A DNA stretch of 12,724 nucleotides from Spirochaetota bacterium (GTDB lineage: Bacteria > Spirochaetota > UBA4802 > JAFGJZ01): positions 1 to 12,724 of the forward strand of contig JAEWVM010000038.1 in the NCBI GenBank assembly GCA_023396615.1, given 5' to 3'. Made by a program: the position numbers and the translations under genes. The notes under the pieces were generated by a model that worked only from the letters and a program-made list of their open reading frames with translations, searched no databases and was not told where the DNA came from. Below, in pieces: positions 1 to 7,261 of the stretch (position 1 is the first letter of the stretch; each line of letters starts with the position of its first letter).

Positions 1-140
1 TTAAACTTCGCGGACTTCCTGTCCGCTACGAATGCAACTTCAAATCAACTTAACACCTCAAACTCTGAGGTATCGCTTGAGGTCTCCCGCTGGGAGCTAA
101 AGCTCCTCTCGCGGGCAATGTTTCTACATCCTGTAGAAAC
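1..140. repeat. Cluster of four short perfect hairpins behind pgi
   Basis: Four palindromes follow one another. H1 has arms 10-15 and 21-26 (GCGGAC/GTCCGC, 5-nt loop). H2 has arms 55-60 and 66-71 (ACCTCA/TGAGGT), with a competing arm TTGAGG at 77-82 that can pair with CCTCAA at 56-61. H3 has outer arms 86-90/111-115 (CCCGC/GCGGG) around GGAGC/GCTCC with a TAAA loop, and a competing stem CTCCC/GGGAG at 84-88/92-96. H4 has 9-bp arms 120-128 and 132-140 around TCC. H1 and H4 share the apex AC(T/A)TCCTGT. I counted 68 G or C in 140 bases, clearly above the flanking genes. H4 touches the pgi stop codon, but no T-tract follows in the pgi direction, so this is not a classical terminator. It looks like a palindromic repeat element or a structured RNA tail. 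It may continue past the left edge. Family not recognised. Confidence 0.7.
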
Positions 141-1756
141 TATTGATTTTTCCTATAAAACTCTATCAAGCCATTTGTAGATGAATCGTTTGAAAGTGCC
201 GTTGAATTATTCTCTAGCTGAGGTATTATTTTCTGCGCGAGAACTTTTCCCAGCTGAACTCCCCATTGATCAAATGAAAATATATTCCAGATAATTCCCT
301 GAACGAATATTTTATGCTCATACATAGCTACGAGTTTGCCAAGAACTTTAGGAGTAAGTTTTTTTGCCATTATGCTGTTAGTCGGTCTGTTACCCTCAAA
401 AGTCTTATGCGGAATCAGTTCTTCTTTCTCGCCTTCTTTGCGAAGATCTTCCGCTGTTTTGCCGAAAGCAAGAGCCTGCGGCTGTGCGAAGAAATTGCTC
501 ATAAACTTAATATGATGATCACCTATCTTATTCTGGCTTTCTGCAAATCCTATAAAATCACAAGGAATCAGCTTCGTTCCCTGATGTATCAGCTGATAAA
601 ATGCGTGCTGTCCGTTTGTTCCCGGTTCACCCCATATTACCGGACCGGTGCTGTAATCGACTCTCTTTCCGTCTCTGTCTGTATATTTTCCGTTTGACTC
701 CATATCTCCCTGCTGAAAATACGCAGGAAAACGATGCATGTATTGATCGTAAGGCAGAATCGCATGAGATTCAGCTCCAAAAAAATTATTATACCATATT
801 CCGAGAAGAGCCATGATCACAGGAATGTTTTTATCAAAAGATGTGTTTCTGAAATGATTATCCATTTCATGATAACCTTCAAGAAGTTTATAGAAATTAT
901 TATAACCGATTGAAAGCATAACAGAAAGACCGATTGCAGATGTTAGAGAGTATCTTCCGCCGACCCAGTCCCAGAATTCAAACATATTGGCAGTATCGAT
1001 TCCGAATTTTGATACTTCCTCGGCATTTGTTGAAAGTGCGACAAAATGCTTAGCTACGGATTTTTCATCCCCAAGTTTTTCAACAAGCCATTTTTTTGCA
1101 CTTTCTGCGTTGGCCATTGTCTCCTGCGTAGTGAAAGTCTTTGAAGCGACAATGAAAAGAGATTCCTCAGCATTAATAGCACGTAATGTTTCGGCTATAT
1201 GAGTGCCGTCTACATTTGAAACAAAGAACATCTTAAGGTCTCTTTTGGAATAAGGTTTGAGAGCTTCTGTTACCATAACAGGACCCAAGTCAGAACCGCC
1301 TATTCCGATATTAACCACATATTTAATCGGTTTTCCGGTGAATCCTTTCCACTCGCCATTTCTAACTTTTTCAGAGAAAGATTTCATTTTCTCTAAAACT
1401 GCAAAAATATCCTCAGTTACATTCACTCCATCAACATTGACCGGAGTCTTAGAAGTGTTTCGCAAAGCTGTGTGTAGAACTGAACGGTTTTCTGTTTTAT
1501 TGATTTTCTCACCGGTAAACATGTTTTCTATTTCTTTTTTCAGCTCTGACGATTCGGCAAGAGAAATGAGAAGTTTGATAGTTTCTTCATTGATTCTATT
1601 TTTCGAATAATCTAATAGAATATCTCCCTCATTAATCGAAAACTTAGAAAATCTTTTTGAATCCTTTGCGAACATATCTCTCATATGTTCATTTTTAATA
1701 ATTTCATAATGCTCTTTGAGAGCCGCCCACTCTTTTTTTTCAGTCAATCTGTTCAT
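140..1756 (-). CDS. pgi: Glucose-6-phosphate isomerase (long, E. coli-like type)
   Basis: Cytoplasmic enzyme interconverting glucose 6-phosphate and fructose 6-phosphate, in glycolysis and gluconeogenesis. At 538 residues it has the length of the long E. coli/eukaryote type rather than the short (about 450-residue) type. Visible family motifs are VVNIGIGGSDLGP (about residues 147-159), SNVDGTH (about 180-186), ASKTFTTQET (about 204-213), GEPGTNGQHAFYQLIHQG with the presumed catalytic Glu377 and His384, and FDQWGVQLGK with Lys504. The usual GVELGK reads GVQLGK, a conservative change. The start is the ATG at 1754-1756, because GGAG lies at 1763-1766 with good spacing; an in-frame TTG four codons upstream is less likely. 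It is transcribed alone, divergent from a small lipoprotein gene. Its stop codon abuts the hairpin cluster. Identity is very secure. Confidence 0.97.
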   Translation of the reverse strand: MNRLTEKKEWAALKEHYEIIKNEHMRDMFAKDSKRFSKFSINEGDILLDYSKNRINEETIKLLISLAESSELKKEIENMFTGEKINKTENRSVLHTALRNTSKTPVNVDGVNVTEDIFAVLEKMKSFSEKVRNGEWKGFTGKPIKYVVNIGIGGSDLGPVMVTEALKPYSKRDLKMFFVSNVDGTHIAETLRAINAEESLFIVASKTFTTQETMANAESAKKWLVEKLGDEKSVAKHFVALSTNAEEVSKFGIDTANMFEFWDWVGGRYSLTSAIGLSVMLSIGYNNFYKLLEGYHEMDNHFRNTSFDKNIPVIMALLGIWYNNFFGAESHAILPYDQYMHRFPAYFQQGDMESNGKYTDRDGKRVDYSTGPVIWGEPGTNGQHAFYQLIHQGTKLIPCDFIGFAESQNKIGDHHIKFMSNFFAQPQALAFGKTAEDLRKEGEKEELIPHKTFEGNRPTNSIMAKKLTPKVLGKLVAMYEHKIFVQGIIWNIFSFDQWGVQLGKVLAQKIIPQLENNSTALSNDSSTNGLIEFYRKNQ

Positions 1757-1798
1757 TTTCCGCTCCAATATATTATTTCCATAAAACAGGAAATTGTC

Positions 1799-1834
1799 TT
1801 GATAATTTTCCCGTCGAAATTAATCTTTTATCAA
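1799..1834. promoter_or_regulatory. Interrupted dyad between divergent pgi and lipoprotein gene
   Basis: In the 103-bp divergent spacer, TTGATAA (1799-1805) is matched by its reverse complement TTATCAA (1828-1834). Inside it, TAATTT (1803-1808) is matched by AAATTA (1817-1822). The arms are interrupted on the right side. The position between two divergent starts suits an operator or a 5' UTR hairpin. No convincing -35/-10 pair was found for either gene, and in AT-rich DNA such a dyad could be chance. Confidence 0.3.
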
Positions 1835-1859
1835 AGGGAAAAGCGTCAATCAATAAATT

Positions 1860-2192
1860 ATGTCCGGTAAAGATTCCTCTACCGCTAAAAAAAGCGGATT
1901 TAAAATATTAGTTTCAATAGTTGCTGCCTGTGCAATATCATCTTGTGCAGCGCCTATGTTTTTTCATACCCGTAATCCATATAAAACAGACTATAAGACA
2001 AATGTTACACTTATCTTCTGGTATGGAGATCCACGGTATGTCATGTACTTTAAACAGAAAACTGATTTTCTAAACGGCATCGAGGTAGATCCGCTATACA
2101 CAGAATACCGTGAGCAGCAGACAAACCGGTTCGGAAAAGATGAAGAAAAAGCCTTTAATACTTTTAATTTTTACATGAGTATCGATTTTTAA
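1860..2192 (+). CDS. Small predicted lipoprotein, family not recognised
   Basis: A 110-residue protein with a lipoprotein-type N-terminus: basic stretch (Lys10, Lys11, Lys15), a short hydrophobic core, and a lipobox ISSC ending at Cys29. A second candidate, VAAC, ends at Cys24, so the lipidated cysteine is uncertain. The mature part of about 80 residues is rich in aromatics (HTRNPYKTDYK, FWYGDPRYVMYFK) and ends in FYMSIDF; I recognise no domain. The ATG at 1860 has only AAAGGG about 21 nt upstream, which is too far for a normal ribosome site, so initiation is weak or the start is misplaced. The last 29 bases overlap tail-to-tail with the radical SAM gene. Its divergence from pgi suggests independent expression. 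It probably anchors to the periplasmic face of the inner or outer membrane; function unknown. Confidence 0.7.
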   Translation: MSGKDSSTAKKSGFKILVSIVAACAISSCAAPMFFHTRNPYKTDYKTNVTLIFWYGDPRYVMYFKQKTDFLNGIEVDPLYTEYREQQTNRFGKDEEKAFNTFNFYMSIDF

Positions 2193-3813
2193 TATTTTTG
2201 TTCAAAGCGCTTAGCACACCGTCTATCCTCTGATCATATGAATTAAGCTCTTTTGCTTTTTTTATGCACTCTTCAGCGAGTTCAAGCCGTCCTGAAGCAA
2301 GCGCGCTTTCTGCCGATTTTAACCATCCGCCGTAATAATTAGGAACAAGATCCGTAACCTGGATGTAGCTTTTCAAAGCGGATTCAAAATCACCTTCAAA
2401 GAAAAAAGCCTTGCCGTTTCGGAGATACGGCCATGGATTTAAGGGCGAAATTTTCGCAGCCTTCGTATAATATGATCTAGCCTGAGGCATTTTATCACAG
2501 TCAAGTTTATAGTCTCCATGTAGAATTTCAGTAACCCATGAATCCGATCCGATATTTTTTCTGTGATAATCAAAATCCTTATCCCGATACCAGGACTTTT
2601 CTCTTGTGATGGATGCGCAATTTAAAATATCGTCAATCATATCATTTGATTCATCATCATTTCGGATATAAATTCCTTTTGTTTTTTTGAACCAGTCCGA
2701 GTCAGAAATAAGTCCTTTTTTTACCGCCTGATTATATAATGCAGTTCCCGGATAATATGCAACAGGTGATACGAGAACATCACCCGGAAGAATCTTTGCA
2801 ATGAGTTCTTTTGTTTTACGGACATCAGCTTTTGTCTCGTCAAAAACTCCGCACATCAGATAGACGGACAGATAAACTCCGGCACGCCGCACCATTTCTG
2901 AAGCCGAAATTATTTTTTCCGGAGTTATTTTTTTATCATATAGCGAAAGTATTTTTTCAGAACCCGATTCAACTCCAAACTGAATATGCTCTAATCCCGA
3001 AAGTTTCATCGCAGTAAGCATTTCAAAATCGATAGTATCGACCCTGCTCTGACAGTTCCACATGATATATATTTTATTTTTAATAAGCTTGTCGCAAAAT
3101 TCCATTACTCTGGTTTTTTTTAATGTAAAATTATCGTCTCTTATTCCGAAGTAAATAATTCCGTAACAGTTTTGAAGATATTTTATTTCTGCAATAATAT
3201 CATCTACAGAAGAATAAGTGACCTTGCGCGTCCAGTATGCCGGCGACGAGCAGTAAGTGCATGAGTTAGGGCAGCCTCTGGAAGTAATTATATATTTAAA
3301 CTGCTCATTTGGATTAATTCCGATTGATATTCCTGAAAACTTTGATGAAAGTTTTACTTCCGAAAGATCGTCAAGTCTTCGGCATTCGTATATTTTTCTT
3401 TCTTTCTTTCCTGAAATTAAATCATCAATAAGATCAAGAAATGAGTTTTCGCCCTCACCCTTAATCACAGAATCCACTGACGGAAAACGTTTCAGATATT
3501 CATCCGCTAAAAATGAAGCATGTACACCGCCGATTGTAAGATGAAATTTTTTTCTTCCTTCGAAAAGTTTTATAAGTTTATTGGATTCGTTTTTATTATG
3601 CGTAAAAACCGAAATTCCGAGAACATCAGGTTTAATTTTTAATATTTCATCATGTGCTTTGGTACTGCCGATATGAGAATAATTAGCAAGCACGACATCA
3701 TGTCCTTTAGATTCAAGAAATGATGCGATTGAAAACAGACCTACCGGAAGCAGAGAGATATAGTAATCATTTCTGTCTTCATGGTCGCACAAATATACCA
3801 GCATTATCTTCAT
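2164..3813 (-). CDS. B12-binding-type radical SAM protein with C-terminal TPR repeats
   Basis: A 549-residue protein in three parts. Residues 1-140 resemble the Rossmann-like cobalamin-binding domain of this superfamily (PVGLFSIASFLESKGHDV, TIGGVHAS, KGEGE), without an obvious DxHxxG cobalamin-ligand motif. Residues 170-400 form the radical SAM core with the CxxxCxxC cluster motif at Cys181, Cys185 and Cys188 (ITSRGCPNSCTYC) and the FGVESGSE strand at about 279-286. Residues 441-535 carry about three TPR-like helix pairs (ARSYYTKAAKISPLNP, DFESALKSYIQVTDLVP, ELAEECIKKAKEL). Members of this superfamily modify lipids, cofactors, RNA or small molecules; the substrate cannot be told from the sequence. 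The start has GGTGA spaced 5 nt from the ATG. It is monocistronic, between a convergent lipoprotein gene and a divergent beta-propeller gene, so context gives no pathway. The fold is secure, the function open. Confidence 0.9.
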   Translation of the reverse strand: MKIMLVYLCDHEDRNDYYISLLPVGLFSIASFLESKGHDVVLANYSHIGSTKAHDEILKIKPDVLGISVFTHNKNESNKLIKLFEGRKKFHLTIGGVHASFLADEYLKRFPSVDSVIKGEGENSFLDLIDDLISGKKERKIYECRRLDDLSEVKLSSKFSGISIGINPNEQFKYIITSRGCPNSCTYCSSPAYWTRKVTYSSVDDIIAEIKYLQNCYGIIYFGIRDDNFTLKKTRVMEFCDKLIKNKIYIMWNCQSRVDTIDFEMLTAMKLSGLEHIQFGVESGSEKILSLYDKKITPEKIISASEMVRRAGVYLSVYLMCGVFDETKADVRKTKELIAKILPGDVLVSPVAYYPGTALYNQAVKKGLISDSDWFKKTKGIYIRNDDESNDMIDDILNCASITREKSWYRDKDFDYHRKNIGSDSWVTEILHGDYKLDCDKMPQARSYYTKAAKISPLNPWPYLRNGKAFFFEGDFESALKSYIQVTDLVPNYYGGWLKSAESALASGRLELAEECIKKAKELNSYDQRIDGVLSALNKNIKNRYSCKN

Positions 3814-3868
3814 TGTTCACCGCTGACTTACAGAAAAACATTACATAAAACTTTCAAGATAATTTTGT

Positions 3869-3897
3869 TTGACATCATACTGCCTACGCGTTTTAGT
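3869..3897 (+). promoter_or_regulatory. Sigma-70-type promoter for the beta-propeller gene
   Basis: TTGACA at 3869-3874 matches the -35 consensus exactly. After a 17-nt spacer comes TTTAGT (3892-3897), four of six matches to TATAAT. The start codon lies 30 nt beyond the -10 box, with AGG at 3919-3921 as a weak ribosome site. Its -10 box sits in the left arm of the neighbouring inverted repeat. Confidence 0.5.
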
Positions 3898-3918
3898 TCA
3901 CTTAATTAATACTAAAAC
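3890..3918. promoter_or_regulatory. Inverted repeat covering the -10 box and leader
   Basis: GTTTTAGT (3890-3897) and its perfect reverse complement ACTAAAAC (3911-3918) are separated by 13 nt. The left arm contains the proposed -10 box and the right arm ends next to the ribosome site of the gene at 3928. The placement suits an operator for a dimeric repressor. If transcription starts upstream of the repeat, it could instead be a leader hairpin. Confidence 0.4.
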
Positions 3919-3927
3919 AGGCATTTA

Positions 3928-4992
3928 ATGAAAAATATAATTCTCGGACTTCTTGCCGGTGCTCTATTATCCGCAATTCCAATGATCAGATTTGATGAAC
4001 CTGAAATCGTCTTGCCGGAATGGGAAGGCTCCTTCAATCCATCGCTTAAGATTCAAGCCTCGCCGTATATAAAAGACGGCATCGGCTCTTTTTCAGTAAA
4101 AACTCCTTCTGAAGTATATTCTCTGAAGACAAGCGGAATATCATCATCAGCTCCTGTGCCTGAAGGATATATAGCCTCAACAAGCGGAAACGGACAATAT
4201 TTCGCACTGTACCAGAAGATCGGCGAATCTGTCGATTTCTACGATATTACATCAGCAAGATTCTGGCAAAAAAAATCCGAACAGTATCCGTTTATTTCTT
4301 ATAATGGTAAACTTGTATTGCTTCTGGTCGCAGATCATAGTGAAGTTAAAATTCTCGACAAAAATGGAAATCAGCTTGAAAACAGGATTGCAGGCAGATT
4401 CTGCACAAATATTTCCTTTTCAAAAGAAACTGATTATGCCGTGATTGGATTTCTGGATGGATCATATTACCTGATTGATGAAAACGGTAAAACTATTCAC
4501 TCTGGAAAAACTGTCGAGAATCTCCCTGTAAAAACTGCATCTGTTAATATGAACGGATCATTTGTTGCAGTTCATTTCGGCAATGAAAAAAAAGATTATC
4601 TCAAGATAATAGATATTAAAAAATCCAAAGAATTTACTTCACAACTACCGAACGTAAGCGTTACAAAAACAGCTGTTGATATAAATAATGACGGAAATTC
4701 AGTAATTATCAGCGGGGATCAGATTATATTTTTCTCCAAAAAATGCAAATCTATTGCCGCTTATAAAATTCCGGAGATAAGAATCGGCCACACTTCCGCT
4801 TTAATGACCGGAGAATTTGCGGTGCTTTCATGTATGAACAACACCGGTTCAACGATGTTCATGTTCAGTCTTGAAAACGGACTGCTTTACAACAGAAATT
4901 TCTCCGACAAAGCAATAGAACTTAAAAATTCAGGTAATCTCATTCTTGCAAGAGGAACGTCGAATCTGTACTGTTTAAGTTATTCCCGATAG
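3928..4992 (+). CDS. Exported or membrane-anchored beta-propeller (WD40/PQQ-like) protein
   Basis: A 354-residue protein with a hydrophobic N-terminal segment (residues 4-20, after MKN). It acts as a signal anchor or signal peptide; there is no lipobox. The rest shows recurring short units of the kind found in propeller blades: a Gly/Asn turn, a run of hydrophobic residues, then D-x-x-G. Examples are SGNGQYFALYQ, YNGKLVLLLVADHSEVKILD, GFLDGSYYLIDENG, NMNGSFVAVHFG and NNDGNSVIISGDQIIF. These suggest about six or seven blades in the periplasm. No catalytic motif is visible; such proteins usually act as scaffolds or ligand sensors. The last 53 bases overlap tail-to-tail with the glycosyltransferase that ends the lipid-transport operon. 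A consensus promoter and an inverted repeat lie just upstream. The fold assignment comes from repeat rhythm, not a recognised family. Confidence 0.75.
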   Translation: MKNIILGLLAGALLSAIPMIRFDEPEIVLPEWEGSFNPSLKIQASPYIKDGIGSFSVKTPSEVYSLKTSGISSSAPVPEGYIASTSGNGQYFALYQKIGESVDFYDITSARFWQKKSEQYPFISYNGKLVLLLVADHSEVKILDKNGNQLENRIAGRFCTNISFSKETDYAVIGFLDGSYYLIDENGKTIHSGKTVENLPVKTASVNMNGSFVAVHFGNEKKDYLKIIDIKKSKEFTSQLPNVSVTKTAVDINNDGNSVIISGDQIIFFSKKCKSIAAYKIPEIRIGHTSALMTGEFAVLSCMNNTGSTMFMFSLENGLLYNRNFSDKAIELKNSGNLILARGTSNLYCLSYSR

Positions 4993-5845
4993 AACCACGA
5001 AGATCTTCGAGAAGCTGTGCAAAATCATTTCGGCCGTGTTTGATGCACCCCTTTAGAAGAACTTCTATTTTTCGAAAGATTTCTTCTTTAAGTTTGCATT
5101 CTTTATCAGGTAAAAGCCTTTCGTATGTACCGTCTAAAAATTTTATCATCGAATAAATTCTATATCGGTCCATACCCCACCTGGAGGAAGAAAGCTGATC
5201 GTGTGATCCGCCGTATTTAATAATCAATTTTTCATTTAAAAGACCAACGGGTTCTCTTGAAGATATTCTCAGCCATAGATCATAATCTTCACAAACCGGC
5301 ATTTTTTCGTCAAATAAGCCGTATTCATCGAAAATATTTTTTTTTACAACAACAGCAGAAGGAGAAACCAGGCATAGTTTTAATGAATTAAAAAAAATAT
5401 CTCCGGAGATTTTCTGGTGAATGTTTTTCGGATTTACTTTTTCACCACGCCGGATCCATTCTTCATCTGATTGAAAAATTCTTATTCCTGGATTTTTAAT
5501 TATAAAGTTATGTTGGAGAGTTAATTTATTATTCTTCCACTCATCATCCGAATCCAGAAAAGCAATATATTCGCCCGAAGCCTTTCTGATGCCGGCATTA
5601 CGGGCCGAACTCACGCCGCCATTTTCCTTTCTAATCACGACAATGTCTGACCGAAAGATAGATTTATCAAAACCGTCAGTTGAACCGTCATCGATAATGA
5701 TCAATTCATAGTCTTGATAATCCTGCGATAAAACAGAATTAACCGTTCTTTCAATAAACTCTTTTCTGTTAAATACCGGAATTATTACCGAAAAAAACGG
5801 TTTATTCCTTGAGCAGAAATTTGAGCGGACGTTTTTTAAGCTCAT
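4940..5845 (-). CDS. Family 2 (GT-A) glycosyltransferase
   Basis: A 301-residue inverting glycosyltransferase, expected to use a nucleotide-sugar donor at the cytoplasmic side. The GT2 hallmarks are FSVIIPVFNRKEFIERTVNSVL from residue 18, the IIIDDGSTDG nucleotide loop (50-58), NGGVSSARNAG (75-85), the metal-binding DSDD (98-101), and CEDYDLWLR (185-193) with the likely base Asp187. No membrane segment is visible, so it is soluble or peripheral. The ATG at 5845 lies inside mlaD, 44 bases before its stop. No other ATG, GTG or TTG is available before the GT fold begins, so the overlap is real and suggests translational coupling. As last gene of the lipid-transport operon it may glycosylate a lipid or envelope glycan, but acceptor and sugar are unknown. 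Its 3' end overlaps the convergent propeller gene by 53 bases. Confidence 0.93.
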   Translation of the reverse strand: MSLKNVRSNFCSRNKPFFSVIIPVFNRKEFIERTVNSVLSQDYQDYELIIIDDGSTDGFDKSIFRSDIVVIRKENGGVSSARNAGIRKASGEYIAFLDSDDEWKNNKLTLQHNFIIKNPGIRIFQSDEEWIRRGEKVNPKNIHQKISGDIFFNSLKLCLVSPSAVVVKKNIFDEYGLFDEKMPVCEDYDLWLRISSREPVGLLNEKLIIKYGGSHDQLSSSRWGMDRYRIYSMIKFLDGTYERLLPDKECKLKEEIFRKIEVLLKGCIKHGRNDFAQLLEDLRGSIGNNLNSTDSTFLLQE

Positions 5846-6479
5846 CTGAAATCTCTTTTATTGTTTCACTTGTTTGTCTTAAAGTCCCCATGGTTTTTAC
5901 GACATCTGCCTGGGAATCATCAAGAATATTGCTGAGAGTAGAGCTTGAAGCAGATAGTTCTCCCAGAAATTTACGGATATCCTGTTTACTGTCGCTTGAA
6001 ATATCCTTTATAATATTTACCGTGTCTGTTACAGAAACAAGAAGCTCATGAACATCTCCCAGCAAAGCTTCAATACTGACATATTCTATCCCTTCGAGTA
6101 CATCTCCTGGCTGAAGCGGTTTGCCTTTTTTAACCGGATTTCTTAATTCAATAACAGCATCACCAATAACATTTTGATTTTGAATAACTGCTACACAGTC
6201 TTCATTTAGAAAAATCTGGTCAGAAATTCTCAACGTAGCCAGAAAATGAAGCTCCGGCTGATAAACAGGCTCAATAGAAACAACCCTTCCGATATCATAG
6301 CCTTTTACTTTGACGGCGGTTCCGTCTTTTATCATTTTGATATTGTCAATTTTAAGATATACATCGATTGTATCTGAACTTAGCGAATATCCGAGTTTAA
6401 GAACGACAAACACAATCATCAATACAATGGGTATTATAAAAAAAAGACCGACTTTTATTTCAAAAACACGTTTTGCCAT
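5802..6479 (-). CDS. mlaD: MCE-domain lipid-transport protein (MlaD-like)
   Basis: A 225-residue periplasmic lipid-binding subunit of an MCE transport system. A short basic N-terminus is followed by one transmembrane helix (about residues 9-28). A single MCE domain spans about 36-115, with KGYDIGRVVSIEP and GDAVIEL matching its conserved turns. Residues 135-215 form a long, probably coiled-coil helical tail (VSVTDTVNIIKDI, RQTSETIKEISDEL), and the end, KKRPLKFLL, resembles the short basic Pro-rich end common in this family. Known MCE proteins form hexameric rings with a lipid tunnel. The start has GAGG about 7 nt upstream, and the gap from the ATP-binding gene is 7 bases. It overlaps the glycosyltransferase gene by 44 bases. 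The MCE assignment is firm; whether the cargo moves inward or outward is not shown. Confidence 0.93.
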   Translation of the reverse strand: MAKRVFEIKVGLFFIIPIVLMIVFVVLKLGYSLSSDTIDVYLKIDNIKMIKDGTAVKVKGYDIGRVVSIEPVYQPELHFLATLRISDQIFLNEDCVAVIQNQNVIGDAVIELRNPVKKGKPLQPGDVLEGIEYVSIEALLGDVHELLVSVTDTVNIIKDISSDSKQDIRKFLGELSASSSTLSNILDDSQADVVKTMGTLRQTSETIKEISDELKKRPLKFLLKE

Positions 6480-6486
6480 TTCAGCC

Positions 6487-7242
6487 TCACACCATCATTG
6501 GTCCTTTCGGAGAGAATGTCATATATTGAACCACATATTCATTTGTTGTCGACAAAAATTCTTCACGGGTACCGTCAAAAACAACTTCGCCACGATAAAG
6601 CATTATGAAACGGTTTGCGATATCGGAAAATACTGCAGGATTATAGGCGACTATAATAACTGACTTAAGAGGTGAATCAGCCCATTTTTTCAGAGAACGC
6701 ATAACAGACATAACATTCAGTACACATTGTGCTTCAAGAGGATGTTCAGCAAGAAGAAGATCCGGATTAAGGGCTATTGCTCTTGCAAATGCGGTTTTAA
6801 GTCTTTCTGACTGGTAGATGTCGACCGGACGCATATCTCTTGAAAGATCTATATCCATTTCGTCAATAAGCTGATTAACTTTGGAATCTATTTCATCAGA
6901 AGTCATTTTTGTGTGATATCTGAGAGGAAGCGCTATATTTTCATAAACGGTCATATTAGTAATAAGACCATAACCCCGCTGAAGGTATACCATATCTTTT
7001 CTTATGATATTGCGCTCGAAATAAGAAGCATTTTTAACATCATGTCCTTTAAAAAAAACATCACCTTCAAAATCATCAATTGCACATGAAATGAAAGGGC
7101 ATATTTTATCGATTCCCGAGTTTTCAAGTCCGAAAAAAATAATATTTTCTCCCTGTTTAAGGTCAAAACTTATACCTCGAAGAGTCGAATGGATATCGAG
7201 CATATAAGACATGTTTTTAACCGATAAAAAACTATTTTCCAT
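6487..7242 (-). CDS. MlaF-like ABC ATP-binding subunit with degenerate catalytic motifs
   Basis: A 251-residue protein with the layout of an MlaF-type ABC ATPase, encoded between permease and MCE subunits. The Q-loop (VYLQRGYG, Gln88), the NMTVYENIALPLR stretch, the ARAIALNP helix after the signature position, and a Gly-Pro tail like that of MlaF are recognisable. Nearly every catalytic motif is lost. Walker A reads GLENSGIDK (38-46), with Ile44 where the lysine belongs. The LSGGQ signature reads IYQSE (142-146). Walker B and the catalytic glutamate read LLLAEHP (162-168), so Asp becomes Glu and Glu becomes His. The H-loop His is Tyr200. The frame is open throughout and no single frameshift restores Walker A. 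ATP hydrolysis by a homodimer therefore seems unlikely. It may bind without hydrolysis, pair with an intact ATPase encoded elsewhere, or serve as a scaffold. The ribosome site AGAGG is only 2 nt from the ATG, unusually close. Confidence 0.9.
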   Translation of the reverse strand: MENSFLSVKNMSYMLDIHSTLRGISFDLKQGENIIFFGLENSGIDKICPFISCAIDDFEGDVFFKGHDVKNASYFERNIIRKDMVYLQRGYGLITNMTVYENIALPLRYHTKMTSDEIDSKVNQLIDEMDIDLSRDMRPVDIYQSERLKTAFARAIALNPDLLLAEHPLEAQCVLNVMSVMRSLKKWADSPLKSVIIVAYNPAVFSDIANRFIMLYRGEVVFDGTREEFLSTTNEYVVQYMTFSPKGPMMV

Positions 7243-7261
7243 ATCCTCTACTATAAACCTA

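Noticed and set aside
1..140. CRISPR array or integron attC site in the hairpin cluster
   Set aside because: The palindromes differ in sequence, there are no regular repeats with unique spacers, and no pair of attC-type core sites or adjacent integrase was seen.
1..140. Rho-independent terminator of pgi
   Set aside because: The hairpins lie in the right place, but no run of T follows any of them in the pgi direction.
1257..1610. Plus-strand open frame antisense to pgi (117 codons)
   Set aside because: It lies fully inside the strongly conserved pgi gene and shows no recognisable motif. The same applies to other antisense frames in pgi at 314-697, 601-816 and 987-1202.
6310..6663. Plus-strand open frame across the mlaD / ATP-binding gene junction
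   Set aside because: It is antisense to two clear family members and its translation has no domain-like pattern.
7105..7131. A sequencing error or frameshift causing the odd Walker A of the ATP-binding subunit
   Set aside because: The frame is open on both sides, neighbouring residues align with the family, and shifting by one base gives stops rather than a normal motif. Four other distant motifs are also changed.
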